Positions 34,346 through 43,508 of a stretch of DNA of 64,000 nucleotides are shown piece by piece (the first letter of the stretch is position 1; each line of letters starts with the position of its first letter). A program made the position numbers and the translations under genes. The stretch is from Butyrivibrio sp. AE3009 (lineage in GTDB: Bacteria; Bacillota; Clostridia; Lachnospirales; Lachnospiraceae): assembly GCF_000420845.1 (NCBI RefSeq), contig NZ_ATVS01000016.1, forward strand, positions 1 to 64,000. Direction: 5' to 3'. Below the pieces are notes generated by a model. The model was given only the letters and a program-made list of their open reading frames with translations. It did no database searches and was not told the origin of the DNA.

Positions 34346-36088
34346 TTACTTACTTGCGAAAACAATAAACCTATCGCTTTCAAAGACTATATTATAATCG
34401 TGATTGTCGATAAAGTCCATTAAGGTATCATATTTGGACTTATCACTGGAGATATCGGGGCTGTCTTTTCCCAGGATTACTGTGGGTGTTTCGCCTGCAG
34501 TATCAAGTCCAAGCAGCTCTGAATCAAAATTCATATAGTAGTAGCTGTCAAGATCAGGCCAGGTTGTGTCAATGGCAGGTTCCAGGTCAAATATATAGGC
34601 CAGTCCCGGAACGGTTCCAAATAAAAGAACCTTATCCTCCAGCAGTTCGTTGTCCCCAAGAGCGCTGTAGAGGTCAGTCAGAGTCTCTGCGTTGTAGCTT
34701 GTAGTCACCATGGATGAAACCTTGGGAATATCAAGTCTTGCATCCCTTGGTGTTCCGTCCGCTCCGTCATAAAAGGAGAAGTTAATATGGAACAATGCGC
34801 CCTGGATGAAAAGGACAATGATAACAGTTGTTACAAAGCTCTGCCAGGGGAAGTTCCAGTCCTCATCTCCCATTCTCTGCATAAGTCTTCTAAATAGCCA
34901 GAGAATAATAGGTGCTATCAAAAACAGGTTGTTGAGAATAGGAAAGGTATAGTTGTTGCTACCAAGGGGAGTCACAAGGATCAGCATCAGAGCCGTAAAG
35001 GCCAGTGTCTGCTCCTGCCTGCTGCCGTTAAGGATACCAAGCGATCCTACAGTGCAGAAGATAATGCCCACAATAACAAACATCATAGCTGCCTGGAACA
35101 TGCAGTCATAATAGTAATAGTTTCTGGTAAACACGCCTCTTGCGAAAAAGAATCTGACCAGCACCAGAAGCCCCGCCATATACAGGAACTTCTTGACCCA
35201 TACGTATCTGCCGGGAAGAAGCAGGAACATGATAACACCCGCTACGATACAAGGCAGAACTATAAGCATATGAGAAAGGCTGGTGCCGTAGGCCTCAAGG
35301 ATTGCTCCCAGCATTCCGCCTGAGGTGTAATCCGAAGCTCCCTTGGTCATTCCGAGAAGCTCGGCAATTCCGCCTATATAAGCATCAGGTCCGCCGTAGC
35401 CCACGCAGGTCCCCAGGAATACTACTCCGAATCCGCAGACATATCCAAGGATACACAGGCCGGTCTTCTTAAGGACTTCGGTAAGCTTATCCCTCGTTAT
35501 CCGGCCGTAGAACCAGACGATCAGGATCAGTGATGCTTCCGCCAGATTGGGGAATCTCACCATTACGTTCATTCCAAGAAATACACCTGCTATTATAAGA
35601 TACAGGTTCTGACGCTCTATGGCAAAGAGCCCCGCTATCAGGAATATTGTTCCCATTGTCAGGAACAGATATGTCAGATAGTTGTACAGGATTCCTCTGG
35701 GAGAAAAGCAGAGGGCCTGCGCAATAAACTCCCCTATGAAGATCATCCACCCCGGCATGAACCTCTTAAGGAAATAGTAGGAAACAAGAGCCATTGCCGA
35801 AGTAATGAAGCTGCACCAAATGTTAAAGCCAAGCATTGTGCCTGCTCCCGGCAGCATCATTATGAGCTGCCCTGCCTTGTTACTTAGGAAGGTGGAAAAC
35901 AGCCACATCTGATTAACGGTATCAAGATACTGATAGTTTCCAAGGCTATAGGTAGTATCCGTTATATCAAGTCCCGCATTTGCTCCGATAAGGGGAAACA
36001 GAAGGAGAATCACCGGGAATACATACTTTTCAAGTGGCGCCTGATATTTTTTTAGATTGTAAAAGTAGCTTCTGATATTTTTTAACAT
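34346..36088 (-). CDS. Polytopic membrane protein, GT-C-like, unknown
   Basis: A 580-residue protein with about 12 hydrophobic segments and a C-terminal soluble tail of about 110 residues. The first outer loop reads GANAGLDITDTTYSLGNYQY, with acidic residues where GT-C enzymes keep their catalytic Asp. A RGILYNYLTYLFLTMGT segment follows. I do not recognise a named family. It overlaps the acyltransferase gene upstream by seven bases and precedes the GtrA gene by 21, so a role in GtrA/GtrB-type extracytoplasmic glycosylation is plausible. RBS GAGGG. Confidence 0.65.
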   Translation of the reverse strand: MLKNIRSYFYNLKKYQAPLEKYVFPVILLLFPLIGANAGLDITDTTYSLGNYQYLDTVNQMWLFSTFLSNKAGQLIMMLPGAGTMLGFNIWCSFITSAMALVSYYFLKRFMPGWMIFIGEFIAQALCFSPRGILYNYLTYLFLTMGTIFLIAGLFAIERQNLYLIIAGVFLGMNVMVRFPNLAEASLILIVWFYGRITRDKLTEVLKKTGLCILGYVCGFGVVFLGTCVGYGGPDAYIGGIAELLGMTKGASDYTSGGMLGAILEAYGTSLSHMLIVLPCIVAGVIMFLLLPGRYVWVKKFLYMAGLLVLVRFFFARGVFTRNYYYYDCMFQAAMMFVIVGIIFCTVGSLGILNGSRQEQTLAFTALMLILVTPLGSNNYTFPILNNLFLIAPIILWLFRRLMQRMGDEDWNFPWQSFVTTVIIVLFIQGALFHINFSFYDGADGTPRDARLDIPKVSSMVTTSYNAETLTDLYSALGDNELLEDKVLLFGTVPGLAYIFDLEPAIDTTWPDLDSYYYMNFDSELLGLDTAGETPTVILGKDSPDISSDKSKYDTLMDFIDNHDYNIVFESDRFIVFASK

Positions 36089-37200
36089 AAGCCCTCATCC
36101 CACTGTCTGATTCTCTTGAAAATCCAGGTCTCATGAAGCACTCTTCCCAGGAAGTCGAAGATCATCTTTCTGATCCAGTCCACAAACACTCCCGCTGCAA
36201 ACACGATAAGGATGCATATGAGCTGATGGCATGCAAAGAGGATCACGTTGGTCTTAGGCACCTCCCCGAAGATGTGCTCAAGCCACCACAGCCACCTGTC
36301 CTGAATCTCAATATGCATATGAAGCAGATATACACCGAAAGTAAAAGGTGCTGCAAATCTCACTGCGTCGGCGAACCAATTTTCCTTCATACGGAAGTAC
36401 CTGAAGAAAGAGAACAGTCCAAGGGACCCTGTGAGCGTGAATATAAAGTTAAGATCAAGAGGCACCCCTGCATAATACACAAGGCCTCCTCTGTATAGAT
36501 TAATGTAATACAGCCCAATGCTCATGGCAGCTATAATCACCACAGACACCAGAAATACTGCTGCGCTTCTCTTGGCATCGTAGAAGAGCTGCACATCATA
36601 TTTTCTGATATAAGCAGCTATCAGATAGAGTACCAGGAACCAGCCAAAGTCATAGCCGTGATGGTCGGTAACGAACATTACAGGCACGAAGCTCTTAACC
36701 ACACTGAACCAAATGAGAAGTCCCATGATAACCGCCTTCATCTGCTTCCTCGTAAGGCTCTCGCAGGCAGCGTTCATAACAGGTGACATCACATACATGA
36801 TGATATAGGCTGTCACAAACCAGTAATGCTCTGAGGATATCGGGAAAAGATACTGCACAAGCTTGTACATGGAATCATCGGAGCCCACAGCATAGGTTCC
36901 GACCGCCATCATTGCCAGTGATATCAGAATGGTATAGAAATACACCTGGCAAAGAAGTGTGATAACACGACTGGGTCTCACCTTCCCCTTGGAAAGGAAA
37001 AAGCCGCTGATGAGCACATAAGTATTAAGTCCCGGAATACAGATAGCTTCTATGATCGTGGCATAGATCTGAACTCCCGACGCCGGCATTCCCAGCTCCA
37101 GAAGCACCTGTGCATGGGAATTATAGTGAAGGCACAGTATCATCAGTATTGCCACTATTCTCAACAGCTCTATGCTCGCATTTCTCTTTTTCACAACCAT
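36082..37200 (-). CDS. Acyltransferase family 3 (OafA/YrhL-like), membrane
   Basis: A 372-residue polytopic acyltransferase, probably O-acetylating a sugar of the glycan. The first span carries ASIELLRIVAILMILCLHYN, with the conserved Arg and the catalytic His of the family, and ISSEHYWFVTAYIIMYVMSP corresponds to the central conserved block. About ten spans are present. The ATG at 37200 touches the GGGAGG motif directly; the GTG two codons later (37194) has a correct six-base spacing and may be the real start. It is the second O-acylation system of the window besides the MBOAT pair. Confidence 0.88.
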   Translation of the reverse strand: MVVKKRNASIELLRIVAILMILCLHYNSHAQVLLELGMPASGVQIYATIIEAICIPGLNTYVLISGFFLSKGKVRPSRVITLLCQVYFYTILISLAMMAVGTYAVGSDDSMYKLVQYLFPISSEHYWFVTAYIIMYVMSPVMNAACESLTRKQMKAVIMGLLIWFSVVKSFVPVMFVTDHHGYDFGWFLVLYLIAAYIRKYDVQLFYDAKRSAAVFLVSVVIIAAMSIGLYYINLYRGGLVYYAGVPLDLNFIFTLTGSLGLFSFFRYFRMKENWFADAVRFAAPFTFGVYLLHMHIEIQDRWLWWLEHIFGEVPKTNVILFACHQLICILIVFAAGVFVDWIRKMIFDFLGRVLHETWIFKRIRQWDEGLC

Positions 37201-37220
37201 CCTCCCGCTTTACTCCACTG

Positions 37221-37260
37221 AAGTGCCTGGCACTTTAGTATAACGCAGTGCCTGTCACTT
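37221..37260. repeat. GTGCCTGTCAC-family repeat pair
   Basis: AAGTGCCTGGCACTT (37221-37235, itself a small palindrome) and AGTGCCTGTCACTT (37247-37260) lie 26 bases apart between the ABC transporter stop and the acyltransferase start. Same family as 22765-22825 and 62559-62593. Confidence 0.8.
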
Positions 37261-39011
37261 TACTTCTCTACCACAGCCTTGCCGTCGGCTACTCTGTAGA
37301 CCATGTCGCACTTCTCGATGGTCTGCAGTCTGTGGGCAATAATAATAAGGGTCTTTCTTCCGTGGAGTCTATTAATGGAATCCATAATGGCACTCTCTGT
37401 CTCATTATCAAGAGCAGAGGTTGCCTCATCCAGAACCAGTACCTCAGGGTCTTCAAAAAGAGCCCTTGCAATACCGATTCTCTGTCTCTGACCGCCGGAG
37501 AGTCTGATTCCTCTCTCGCCGATCTTGGTATCAAGTCCTTCGGGAAGGCTCTTTACGAATTCATCAAGAGCTGCCTCCTTAAGGGCCTGCCATACTTTTT
37601 TATCATCAATATCTTCATCGGCGATACCGAAGGCCACATTCTTTCTGATGGTTGAATCCACCATGAAAATGGTCTGGGGGATATAGCCGATATTCTTAAG
37701 CCAGCCCTGATAGTTCTTGGAAACATCTTCCCCGTCAGCAAGGATCTTGCCGCCCTCGGGCTTAAGAAGTCCCAACAGCACATCTACGATGGTAGTCTTG
37801 CCGGCGCCGGAGGTTCCAACGATACCAACACTCTTACCAACAGGAATACTCATGTTGGCCTTGTCCAGAACATATCTGTCTGTTCCGGGATATTTGTAGC
37901 TGATGTCCACCATGTCGATATTCTTGGTAACGGGCAGCTTCTCGACATTAGTCTTAACTCTGTAATCTGTCTCGTTGTAGCTTACGGAAGCATCGTTAAT
38001 CTCTGACTGGAGATTGTCGGTCACATTCATAAGGAAAGGCTCAAAATAAGCGATGGAAGTCAGGTAATTATTGATCCTGTTGGCGCTTGGAAGAAGCCTT
38101 GTGGCCGCAGCCGCAAGAACCGTCAGGGATTCGATGAGATCTGTAAGCTCTCTTCCGCCTGCCATTACAGCCAGCATATATCCGATCATTCCGGCAATGG
38201 CAATGGTCTCGATAAGAAGCCTTGGTGTTGAATTGTACAGACCGTACTTCTGAACAGCATTGACATATCCTGCTCCGCAGTCCGCATAACCATTGATAAA
38301 ATAGTTCTCTTTGTTAGCGATCTTGATCTCTTTGATGCCGGTGACGGATTCATCGATCCACTTGTAGAGACCGCTGTAGTAATCCTGATTCTCCTGTCCG
38401 GCCTTGACCATGATAGGCTTGATCTTGAACTTGATTATAAGAAGTACAACCACCAGGAGGGATGCAATGGTTATAGTCATCACAGGATCCTGGCTAAGAA
38501 GTATTGCAACAAGGCAGATGAAAACAATGATCTCACTTATGAGCTGAAGGCTGCTAAGGATCAGTCCGTACATATTATTGACATCAGATGTTATGTTTCT
38601 CTGAATGACACTGGTGTCAGCCCCAAGATAGTACTCATAGGGTCTTTCCATGAAATTGATCATCATTCGTCTGGAAGTTGCAAACTGATTGGTATATACA
38701 AAACGAAGCTGTACAACATTTACGAAGTACAGGAAAACATTTTTTACCACAAAGACAACTATAAGTGACACCATGATAACCGCTGCCAGCTGATTGGTAC
38801 TCTCTAAATGAAGAGAATTATAGATAAATGAAAGAGCCCTGCTCTCCTGAACCTTCTCCGGGCTTACAACCACAGCCATAATAGGAGCGATCATGGCAAT
38901 TCCCAGGGACTCCAGGATTCCGCCTATGAGCATCAGGATCACAATCCCCACCATCTGTCTCTTTTGTCTGCCATCCAGCAGTTTCATCAGTTTCTTGTAA
39001 ATCTTACGCAT
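37260..39011 (-). CDS. ABC transporter, fused permease and ATPase (PglK/MsbA-like flippase)
   Basis: A 583-residue half-transporter. Six spans in residues about 20-310 are followed by an ATPase domain with Walker A GTSGAGKTT, the signature RLSGGQRQRIGIARAL, Walker B EVLVLDEATSALD and the H-loop IIIAHRLQT. The opening LIGGILESLGIAMIAPIMAV is typical of PglK/WlaB-type lipid-linked oligosaccharide flippases. No Wzx-type flippase is visible in the window, so this protein is the best candidate for moving the finished lipid-linked glycan across the membrane. RBS AAGAGG. Confidence 0.9.
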   Translation of the reverse strand: MRKIYKKLMKLLDGRQKRQMVGIVILMLIGGILESLGIAMIAPIMAVVVSPEKVQESRALSFIYNSLHLESTNQLAAVIMVSLIVVFVVKNVFLYFVNVVQLRFVYTNQFATSRRMMINFMERPYEYYLGADTSVIQRNITSDVNNMYGLILSSLQLISEIIVFICLVAILLSQDPVMTITIASLLVVVLLIIKFKIKPIMVKAGQENQDYYSGLYKWIDESVTGIKEIKIANKENYFINGYADCGAGYVNAVQKYGLYNSTPRLLIETIAIAGMIGYMLAVMAGGRELTDLIESLTVLAAAATRLLPSANRINNYLTSIAYFEPFLMNVTDNLQSEINDASVSYNETDYRVKTNVEKLPVTKNIDMVDISYKYPGTDRYVLDKANMSIPVGKSVGIVGTSGAGKTTIVDVLLGLLKPEGGKILADGEDVSKNYQGWLKNIGYIPQTIFMVDSTIRKNVAFGIADEDIDDKKVWQALKEAALDEFVKSLPEGLDTKIGERGIRLSGGQRQRIGIARALFEDPEVLVLDEATSALDNETESAIMDSINRLHGRKTLIIIAHRLQTIEKCDMVYRVADGKAVVEK

Positions 39012-39031
39012 ATATTTCCTCTTTATTTCAT

Positions 39032-39044
39032 GGTGACAGGCACC
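39032..39044. repeat. Single GTGCCTGTCAC-family repeat
   Basis: The 13-mer GGTGACAGGCACC lies in the 35-base gap between the GT52-like gene and the ABC transporter. It is an inverted-orientation member of the GTGCCTGTCAC repeat family. Confidence 0.7.
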
Positions 39045-39046
39045 AG

Positions 39047-40120
39047 TTATATAGCTTCGTTCTGTCTATGAATCTCGGGAGCTTCATAGATATCCATGAA
39101 GTCGTCGCCCAAATAGAGCTTCTCTTTGGCGAACTTAATGGAATCCGTAACAGTATAAACGGACACCACTCTGTCAAAGGACAGACCCTCTATGAGATTG
39201 AGCATCTCCATGGGGAAGGAACCGTCCAGTATCACAGCGTCCCCGAAGATTTTATTATACTCCAAAAGATCTCTTGGGTGCTGCTTGATCAGAACGATGG
39301 CTTTCTGACCATCGATCGTGCCATAGTCTCTTATGATATCCTCGAAGATCCTGCGTCTCGTATCCAGATCGCAGAGAGGCTCCGAGAGAACAAGCAGTGT
39401 GGGTAGGCCCTTCTTGGTCTCGTCCAGCTTGCTCCTCAGCTTATCAATATCCTCCACGAAGAGTTCCAGCAGCAGCTCCTTCTCAGAGGCTGTAAGGCGC
39501 TCTGTCAGGTTCTTCCTTGGAAGTTCCACGTATTTGGGACATGGATACTGAAGAACAGAGATGTCATTGACCTCCATATCTATACAGTACTTCCCATAAC
39601 CATTCTGAATATGAATAAGTCCCAGCTCCGCCATCTTGGCCTTGATATTAAAATGACCTCTGTTATCGTATCTGGCGGTATCATAGTACCTGATGCAGTC
39701 AAGGCCGTCCTCGAGAGCATGGTATCTGATCTTCTTGTAGCTAAGATAATAGCCTATCGGGTCTGAATCGCAGAACACATAGATGTCCTTGTATTTGGAG
39801 AAGTCCACAGGAACGAACTTTTCCTGGAGCTTACCGAACTTCTTGCAAAAACGGATGCGCCTTAACATATTGATCGCAATGTTGCCGGAATCCGTCTTGA
39901 GAGGTTTCAGCTCCTCAAAAAAAGTGTCCTCTTTCTCGTCATATTCATAGACTTCATCAAATATCGGCGATTTCTTTGCCCTGTCCACCATGGTTCCAAA
40001 CCTGTTGGACATCTTGGACAGCACCAGCGTGGCACCGCCCTTCTTCCCCAGGGCAAATTCCTTGAGGCAGGCTATATAAACATGGTAAAAGGTGTGGCAT
40101 ACATAAATTCTGTCGTACAT
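39047..40120 (-). CDS. Sialyltransferase-like glycosyltransferase (GT52-type)
   Basis: A 357-residue protein predicted to transfer a CMP-activated nonulosonic acid. It starts RIYVCHTFYHVYIACLKE, has IRYHALEDGLDCIRYYD with the D/E-D/E-G motif, and IVLIKQHPRDLLEYN with the HP motif that together define bacterial sialyltransferases. The C-terminal VVSVYTVTDSIKFAKEK resembles the SS/T motif region. It closes the pseudaminic-acid-type module (39047-46627), so CMP-pseudaminate or a derivative is the likely donor. ATG at 40120 follows GGGAG; a GTG at 40126 is in frame. Confidence 0.8.
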   Translation of the reverse strand: MYDRIYVCHTFYHVYIACLKEFALGKKGGATLVLSKMSNRFGTMVDRAKKSPIFDEVYEYDEKEDTFFEELKPLKTDSGNIAINMLRRIRFCKKFGKLQEKFVPVDFSKYKDIYVFCDSDPIGYYLSYKKIRYHALEDGLDCIRYYDTARYDNRGHFNIKAKMAELGLIHIQNGYGKYCIDMEVNDISVLQYPCPKYVELPRKNLTERLTASEKELLLELFVEDIDKLRSKLDETKKGLPTLLVLSEPLCDLDTRRRIFEDIIRDYGTIDGQKAIVLIKQHPRDLLEYNKIFGDAVILDGSFPMEMLNLIEGLSFDRVVSVYTVTDSIKFAKEKLYLGDDFMDIYEAPEIHRQNEAI

Positions 40121-40141
40121 AATCACTCCCGGTATCCTTAT

Positions 40142-40240
40142 GAGTCAATGGGGACGAGTCAATGGGGACGGTTCTTTCTGACTCGCTTCGTGAGTCAGAG
40201 AGAACCGTCCCCATTGACTCACAACCGTCCCCATTGACTC
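40142..40240. repeat. 29-bp hairpin, GGGACGGTTCT repeat family
   Basis: Arms 40156-40184 and 40192-40220 pair at 28 of 29 positions around a GCTTCGT loop. Extra part-copies of GAGTCAATGGGGAC flank both sides (40142-40155 and about 40221-40240). It sits between the GT2 gene stop (40255) and the GT52-like gene. It shares GTCAATGGGGACGGTTCT with the hairpin at 17038-17122. Confidence 0.88.
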
Positions 40241-40254
40241 GCAAGCGTCTTCTG

Positions 40255-41310
40255 CTAACTCACTATTCCCCTGTAGAACCACAGGAGCCTGTAGTATAAA
40301 TAAAAAAACAGATGTGATTTCATCTGATATCCTATGAGCTTCTTCTCCTCAGGATGAACCTTCTCCTGATAGTAGCTGTTATTCTGAAAATCCGGGAAGG
40401 TCTCCTTCATCTCCCTGGCAAGGGCCTTGGCAAAGCTGTAGCTTCCCTTGAAATTGGAGCTCCTTGGCATAACCGAAAAAAGCGTGTTGATATAAAATAA
40501 CACCGTGAACTGATACTCTATCTCCGGTTTGTATTCATCATAGTAGTTGTTATCCTTAGCTTCCTTGACTATAAGCCTTCCCGCTGTCATGCGGTCTTCC
40601 ATGTTCTTCCTTGATATGGAATGCACAGTGGAGGTGTTATGCTGATAGTAGAAGTAAAGCGGCTCCTGAATGTATTCAAAGTGCTTACTCCTTAGCATCC
40701 AGGTGTTACTTACCGCATTATCCTCATAGAAGATATCCTCAGGGAAGATATCAAGCTTGTCCTTGGCTGCGGGCTGATAGTCCCCAAGGATCAGTTCTCT
40801 TTTGTATACCTTAACCACAAGGCTTCCGGTCTCAAGAAGGAGCTTCTGATATCGCTCTTTATCCATAACACCAGTTTGCTCAAAGTTGTTGTTATGGACT
40901 ATCTGTCCCACCTTGAAGCTGTGCTCATCCGTAAAACAGTAATCGCAGCCGACCATATCTGCACCGGTTTCCTCTGCTCTTGTAAGAAGACGATTATAGT
41001 AATCGGGAACGATCCAGTCGTCGGAATCAATGAAGCCAAGCCACTCGCCCTTTGCTATGGCAAGTCCTATGTTCTTGGCTCCTCCCTGATGGTGATTCAC
41101 CTCGCAGTGAAGAGCAATGAATCTGTCAGGGTATTTCTTCTCATATTCTTTTAGTATCTCAAGGGAATTGTCCGTGGAACAGTCGTCCACCGCTATGATC
41201 TCGTACTCTCCCCTGTCAAGTTTCTGGTTTACAAGGCTGTCCAGACAGTAGGCAAGTTTCCCCTCCCCTGCCATGTTGTAAACAGGAACTATTATGCTAA
41301 GCCTTATCAT
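40255..41310 (-). CDS. Glycosyltransferase family 2
   Basis: A 351-residue GT-A enzyme. It begins RLSIIVPVYNMAGEGKLAYC, has IAVDDCSTDNSLEILKEY, GGAKNIGLAIAKGEWLGFID and the metal-binding DSDDW, with no membrane span. It is probably a cytoplasmic transferase of the nonulosonate-containing branch, as it lies between PseG and the GT52-like gene. Its ATG overlaps the PseG stop as ATGA (41307-41310). Donor unknown. Confidence 0.9.
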   Translation of the reverse strand: MIRLSIIVPVYNMAGEGKLAYCLDSLVNQKLDRGEYEIIAVDDCSTDNSLEILKEYEKKYPDRFIALHCEVNHHQGGAKNIGLAIAKGEWLGFIDSDDWIVPDYYNRLLTRAEETGADMVGCDYCFTDEHSFKVGQIVHNNNFEQTGVMDKERYQKLLLETGSLVVKVYKRELILGDYQPAAKDKLDIFPEDIFYEDNAVSNTWMLRSKHFEYIQEPLYFYYQHNTSTVHSISRKNMEDRMTAGRLIVKEAKDNNYYDEYKPEIEYQFTVLFYINTLFSVMPRSSNFKGSYSFAKALAREMKETFPDFQNNSYYQEKVHPEEKKLIGYQMKSHLFFYLYYRLLWFYRGIVS

Positions 41311-42392
41311 ATCATCTCCACGATAGCAGCCGCTATCTTTTCTGCGCCCTTGCCATCTATGATGCTGCGGGCTTTATCACTCATTCTCTTTCTAAATCCC
41401 GGGTTATCCACCGCTGCGGTTCCCCAGGTAACTATCTTCTGTATCAGTCTGTGGTCGGTTCTGATATCCCCGGCGTACTTGGCAGCTCCCAGCTCATCAA
41501 AAGCCTGAACGAACTGAACCTGATTGTCCGACATACTGTAGACACAGGTTGGAACGCCGATCGCACACAGCTCATAGAGGGTTGTTCCTCCTGCGGATAC
41601 GGCAAAATCACATTTATTCATGATCTCGGCCATATTGCCGGGATTGTAGTGGAGTGTTATGAACTCACACTTATCTGCCATGTCCTGCAGTTCTTTAACG
41701 TAATCTTCCTCAAACAAAGGTCCCACCACAACTTCACACATAACTCCCGTGAAGTCCAGAACCTCTCTGCAGGGACTGTTCTCCGCAAAGTATATCTCAT
41801 TCAGGATATTCCTCACAATTCGGTAGGGATCTGTACCTCCTGCTGAGATGAACACATTCTGGGCTCTCTTACTTATCTTGTATTTAGAGTCTCCAAACTG
41901 CCTACGCAGAGGTGCATACTCTCCTCCCAGCAGTTTAACTCCCGCGCTGTAAAAATCCTCGGGAACCTTAAGGTCATAATTTACTATAAAATCCACATCG
42001 TAGTCAAATTTGTAGAGATCATCGATATAGCCAAGCTTAACCTCAAGACCGAGTTCCTTGATCAGGTCTCTTAAGGCCTTGAAATATTCCTCTGTGACAA
42101 AGTAGGAATCAATCAGGAAAAAGTCAGGCTTCTCCTCCGCCATCAGAACCTTCATAGCCTCCATATCCTGAAGCGGCTGGGAATAAATGGTGTGTAGAAT
42201 AATGCTGTCATACTCATCTCCGCCCTCTTCCGAAAGCTCATGGAGCACATGATCGCTGTCCTCGTCCGAAAGGATATACGTAACTTCGCAGCCCTTGCCA
42301 CGCAGTTCTGCTGCGATTGTCATACACCTTCTGATATGTCCTGTTGCGATCGCACCGTTTCCGTTTGCTTTAATCCAGATCTTCTTAGCCAT
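41307..42392 (-). CDS. pseG: UDP-2,4-diacetamido-trideoxy-altrose hydrolase (PseG/SpsG-like)
   Basis: A 361-residue GT-B-fold hydrolase of the PseG/SpsG family. It starts KIWIKANGNGAIATGHIRRC, where GHIRRC holds the family's conserved glycine-His loop, and has VFISAGGTDPYRIVRNIL and CDFAVSAGGTTLYELCAIGV. In pseudaminic acid synthesis PseG removes UDP from UDP-6-deoxy-AltdiNAc before PseI acts. The family used here (PseG rather than the NeuC-like LegG) favours pseudaminic acid over legionaminic acid. It is 24 bases downstream of the PseI-like gene. RBS AAGAGGGG. The exact substrate stereochemistry is inferred. Confidence 0.88.
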   Translation of the reverse strand: MAKKIWIKANGNGAIATGHIRRCMTIAAELRGKGCEVTYILSDEDSDHVLHELSEEGGDEYDSIILHTIYSQPLQDMEAMKVLMAEEKPDFFLIDSYFVTEEYFKALRDLIKELGLEVKLGYIDDLYKFDYDVDFIVNYDLKVPEDFYSAGVKLLGGEYAPLRRQFGDSKYKISKRAQNVFISAGGTDPYRIVRNILNEIYFAENSPCREVLDFTGVMCEVVVGPLFEEDYVKELQDMADKCEFITLHYNPGNMAEIMNKCDFAVSAGGTTLYELCAIGVPTCVYSMSDNQVQFVQAFDELGAAKYAGDIRTDHRLIQKIVTWGTAAVDNPGFRKRMSDKARSIIDGKGAEKIAAAIVEMI

Positions 42393-42416
42393 ACTCTACC
42401 CCTCTTAACTGTGATG

Positions 42417-43490
42417 TCACTCAAAATCTTCTGCTTTCAGCGGTTCTCCTCTGAAAAGGTCACAAGTAGCTTTTTTACCAAGACAATTATCTATTTCTAC
42501 AGGAGGAAGTCCTGCTCCCTGCTGTGGTCTTATGGATCTGATGTTTTCTTTGGTCAGCAGTTCTCCTTTTTTGATATCCTGTACCACAAAAAGAGATCTG
42601 GCGCCTTCCCTTTCCTTCTCCTGGAAGGGCGTAAGCTTGTACTCACTGCTTCCAAGGGCCTTCTCGGCTATCCTGACATTTCTTACCATCTCCGCGAATT
42701 CTTCCGGCTCCATGGAAAAAGCGCTGTCTGCGCCGCCGTCGGCTCTTCGAAGAGTCAGGTGCTTCTCTATCATCTTGGCTCCAAGGGCCACGCTTGCAAT
42801 TGGAACGGTCCAGCCCATTGTGTGGTCTGAAAGGCCCATGATGCAGCCGTATTCCCTGGCCAGCGTAGGTATCATGTTTAGATTCACATCCTCGTAGGGT
42901 GTGGGATAAGCGGATACGCACTTAAGAAGGACGATGTCTCTGTTTCCTTCCTCTATGCAGGCCTCTATGGCAAGTCTGATATCCTCCATGCGGGCTACGC
43001 CTGTGGCAAAGATCATCGGCTTCTTCCTGGCTGCGCAGAGCCTGATAAAAGGAATGTCGGTGATCTCATAGGAAGCTATCTTGATGGCAGGCATATTCAT
43101 CTGCTCAACGAAATCGAGAGAGGTACTCTCAAAGGGTGTGGAAAAGCAATCAAGTCCCAGCTTATTTGCTTCTTCCATGAGCCGTGGCTGCCAGTCCCAG
43201 GGAGTATAAGCCTCCTGGTAGAGCTTGTAGAGGGTCTTGCCATCCCAAAGTGTTCCGCCGTCTATCTGAAAATAGCTCTTGTCGCTGTCGATCGTCATGG
43301 TGTCGGCGGTGTAGGTCTGAAGCTTAACCGCATCGGCGCCGGCTTCCTTGGCCGCATGGATTATCTCAATGGCGCGGCCAAAGTCGTTGTTGTGATTGCC
43401 TGACATCTCGGCAACTATGTAAACCGGGCTGTCCGCTCCCACGCTGCGACTGCCTATATGTATCTGGTGATTAAGGTTGTAATCGGGCAT
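42417..43490 (-). CDS. pseI: Pseudaminic acid synthase (PseI, NeuB family)
   Basis: A 357-residue NeuB-family synthase that condenses phosphoenolpyruvate with a 2,4-diacetamido-6-deoxyhexose to form a nonulosonic acid. It contains YIVAEMSGNHNNDFGRAIEI, VKLQTYTADTMT, GTLWDGKTLYKLYQEAYTPW, FSTPFESTSLDFVE and GLSDHTMGWTVPIASVALGA. The C-terminal SAF (antifreeze-like) domain is RSLFVVQDIKKGELLTKENI onward. The TLYKLYQEAYTPW block is more like PseI than NeuB or LegI. RBS AAGGAG. It lies 18 bases downstream of the fused cytidylyltransferase gene. Confidence 0.92.
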   Translation of the reverse strand: MPDYNLNHQIHIGSRSVGADSPVYIVAEMSGNHNNDFGRAIEIIHAAKEAGADAVKLQTYTADTMTIDSDKSYFQIDGGTLWDGKTLYKLYQEAYTPWDWQPRLMEEANKLGLDCFSTPFESTSLDFVEQMNMPAIKIASYEITDIPFIRLCAARKKPMIFATGVARMEDIRLAIEACIEEGNRDIVLLKCVSAYPTPYEDVNLNMIPTLAREYGCIMGLSDHTMGWTVPIASVALGAKMIEKHLTLRRADGGADSAFSMEPEEFAEMVRNVRIAEKALGSSEYKLTPFQEKEREGARSLFVVQDIKKGELLTKENIRSIRPQQGAGLPPVEIDNCLGKKATCDLFRGEPLKAEDFE

Positions 43491-43508
43491 CCCGCATTCT
43501 CCTTAGTT

